Assembly (NCBI GenBank): GCA_947625995.1
Contig: CANQQN010000115.1
Span: 1-6,184 of the forward strand
DNA: 6,184 nucleotides
Direction of reading: 5' to 3'
Origin: an uncultured Lachnospiraceae bacterium
GTDB taxonomy: Bacteria; Bacillota; Clostridia; Lachnospirales; Lachnospiraceae
Shown here: positions 5,446-6,184 of the stretch, piece by piece
Layout: each line of letters opens with the position of its first letter
Position numbering within the stretch: position 1 is the first letter of the stretch
The notes under the pieces: generated by a model
Seen by the model: only the letters and a program-made list of their open reading frames with translations
Database searches by the model: none
Told to the model about the DNA's origin: nothing
Made by a program: the position numbers and the translations under genes

Positions 5446-6184
5446 ATGGCCATTTACAAATGCAGCGTTTGCGGCGCGATCTACGACGAAGAAAAAGAAG
5501 GAAAGCTAATCTCCGAGATTACAGTCTGCCCTGTGTGTAAACAGCCGGTATCCAAATTTCAACCGGTTGCTGCCGCCCCGGCCGGTCCTGCAGTCTCTGT
5601 ACAACCTGTTTCAGGCGATCTTGCGTACCCGAAAGAATACGCAAGAGAAGATCCGGACTGCCGGTATATGGCGCAGATCCATGAGATGGCGGTCACCGGC
5701 AAACACATCAGCGGCGCCATGGGCACTAAGCTGCCGTTGCCAAGCTGGGATGATATTCTCCTTCTCGGCGGGCAACTGAATCCGCCGCCACAAAACGATG
5801 ACGATCCGGTGGACACCACAACAGTGATCGGCCGACATGCCGTAAAACCTATGGTGCTTGACGGCCCTGTCTTTATCTCCCACATGTCCTTCGGGGCCCT
5901 ATCAAAGGAAGTAAAGACTGCGCTCGCAAAGGGCTCGGCTATGGCAAAAACCGCCATGTGCAGCGGAGAAGGGGGCATCTTGCCCGAGGAAAAGGCTGCG
6001 GCCTACAAATACATATTTGAGTACATCCCAAATAAGTACAGTGTCACAGACGAAAATCTAAAGACTTCCGATGCCATCGAGATCAAGATCGGTCAGGGCA
6101 CCAAGCCTGGCATGGGCGGTCACCTGCCCGGCGAAAAGGTAACCCCTGAGGTTGCCACTATCCGCGGCAAAAATCCCGGCGAGG
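5446..6184 (+). CDS. Rubredoxin-like domain fused to glutamate synthase FMN-binding domain, partial (C-terminus cut by window edge)
   Basis: The ATG at 5446 follows AAAGGAGG (5432-5439) with a 6-nt gap; 246 codons stay open to the right edge. Residues 1-35 hold a small metal-binding domain with Cys6-x2-Cys9 and Cys28-x2-Cys31 (CSVCG and CPVCK). The 18 residues between the pairs are fewer than in a standard rubredoxin, so it could be a short rubredoxin-like iron site or a zinc ribbon. An Ala/Pro/Val-rich linker (about 40-58) leads to a glutamate synthase-type FMN barrel: HMSFGALS (146-153), SGEGG (173-177), then IEIKIGQGTKPGMGGHLPG (211-229), nearly the family signature. The Cys-rich 3Fe-4S segment expected later lies beyond the window. 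No N-terminal glutamine amidotransferase domain is present, so glutamine hydrolysis would need a partner, or the enzyme uses ammonia or another substrate. It starts 34 nt after murF with no terminator seen and may share its transcript. The family is secure; the substrate is not proven. Confidence 0.9.
   Translation, partial: MAIYKCSVCGAIYDEEKEGKLISEITVCPVCKQPVSKFQPVAAAPAGPAVSVQPVSGDLAYPKEYAREDPDCRYMAQIHEMAVTGKHISGAMGTKLPLPSWDDILLLGGQLNPPPQNDDDPVDTTTVIGRHAVKPMVLDGPVFISHMSFGALSKEVKTALAKGSAMAKTAMCSGEGGILPEEKAAAYKYIFEYIPNKYSVTDENLKTSDAIEIKIGQGTKPGMGGHLPGEKVTPEVATIRGKNPGE

Overview
The window looks like a piece of a low-to-mid GC Firmicutes chromosome, most likely Clostridia and plausibly a Lachnospiraceae-type gut anaerobe. 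That placement is inference. It rests on Gram-positive style AGGAGG ribosome sites, consensus sigma-A-like promoters, a short-form Gram-positive SppA paired with an RDD membrane protein, a zinc-ribbon membrane protein, and a rubredoxin-like/glutamate synthase fusion of anaerobe character. All six genes have intact reading frames. Two of them are cut by the window edges. I see no mobile element, CRISPR array, tRNA or rRNA.

Left half, minus strand. A zinc-ribbon, repeat-linker, multi-pass membrane protein of unknown function (1705-2787) has its own promoter and ends at a hairpin (1652-1683). Immediately past that hairpin lies a near-consensus promoter (1613-1640) that drives sppA (552-1577). 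The sppA stop overlaps by 14 nt the start of an RDD-family membrane protein (565 to the left edge). The sppA-RDD pair matches the sppA-yteJ (sppI) arrangement of Bacillus subtilis, where the RDD protein binds and inhibits the SppA protease. The pair is therefore probably a protease/regulator module of the cell membrane.

Middle. The 193-nt gap at 2788-2980 is a divergent control region with two back-to-back promoters, one for the zinc-ribbon gene (minus) and one for ddl (plus).

Right half, plus strand. ddl (2981-4024) and murF (4047-5411) carry out consecutive steps of cytoplasmic peptidoglycan precursor synthesis: Ddl makes D-Ala-D-Ala and MurF attaches it to UDP-MurNAc-tripeptide. Only 34 nt after murF, with a strong ribosome site and no visible terminator, begins a fusion of a short rubredoxin-like four-cysteine domain to a glutamate synthase FMN-barrel domain (5446 to the right edge). 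It may be co-transcribed with the wall genes.

Most of the window is well-understood housekeeping. The parts most worth a second look are the rubredoxin-like/glutamate synthase fusion, the unknown zinc-ribbon membrane protein with its 42-bp tandem repeat, and the sppA-RDD overlap. Three start codons (sppA, ddl, murF) should be placed downstream of the longest possible reading frame.
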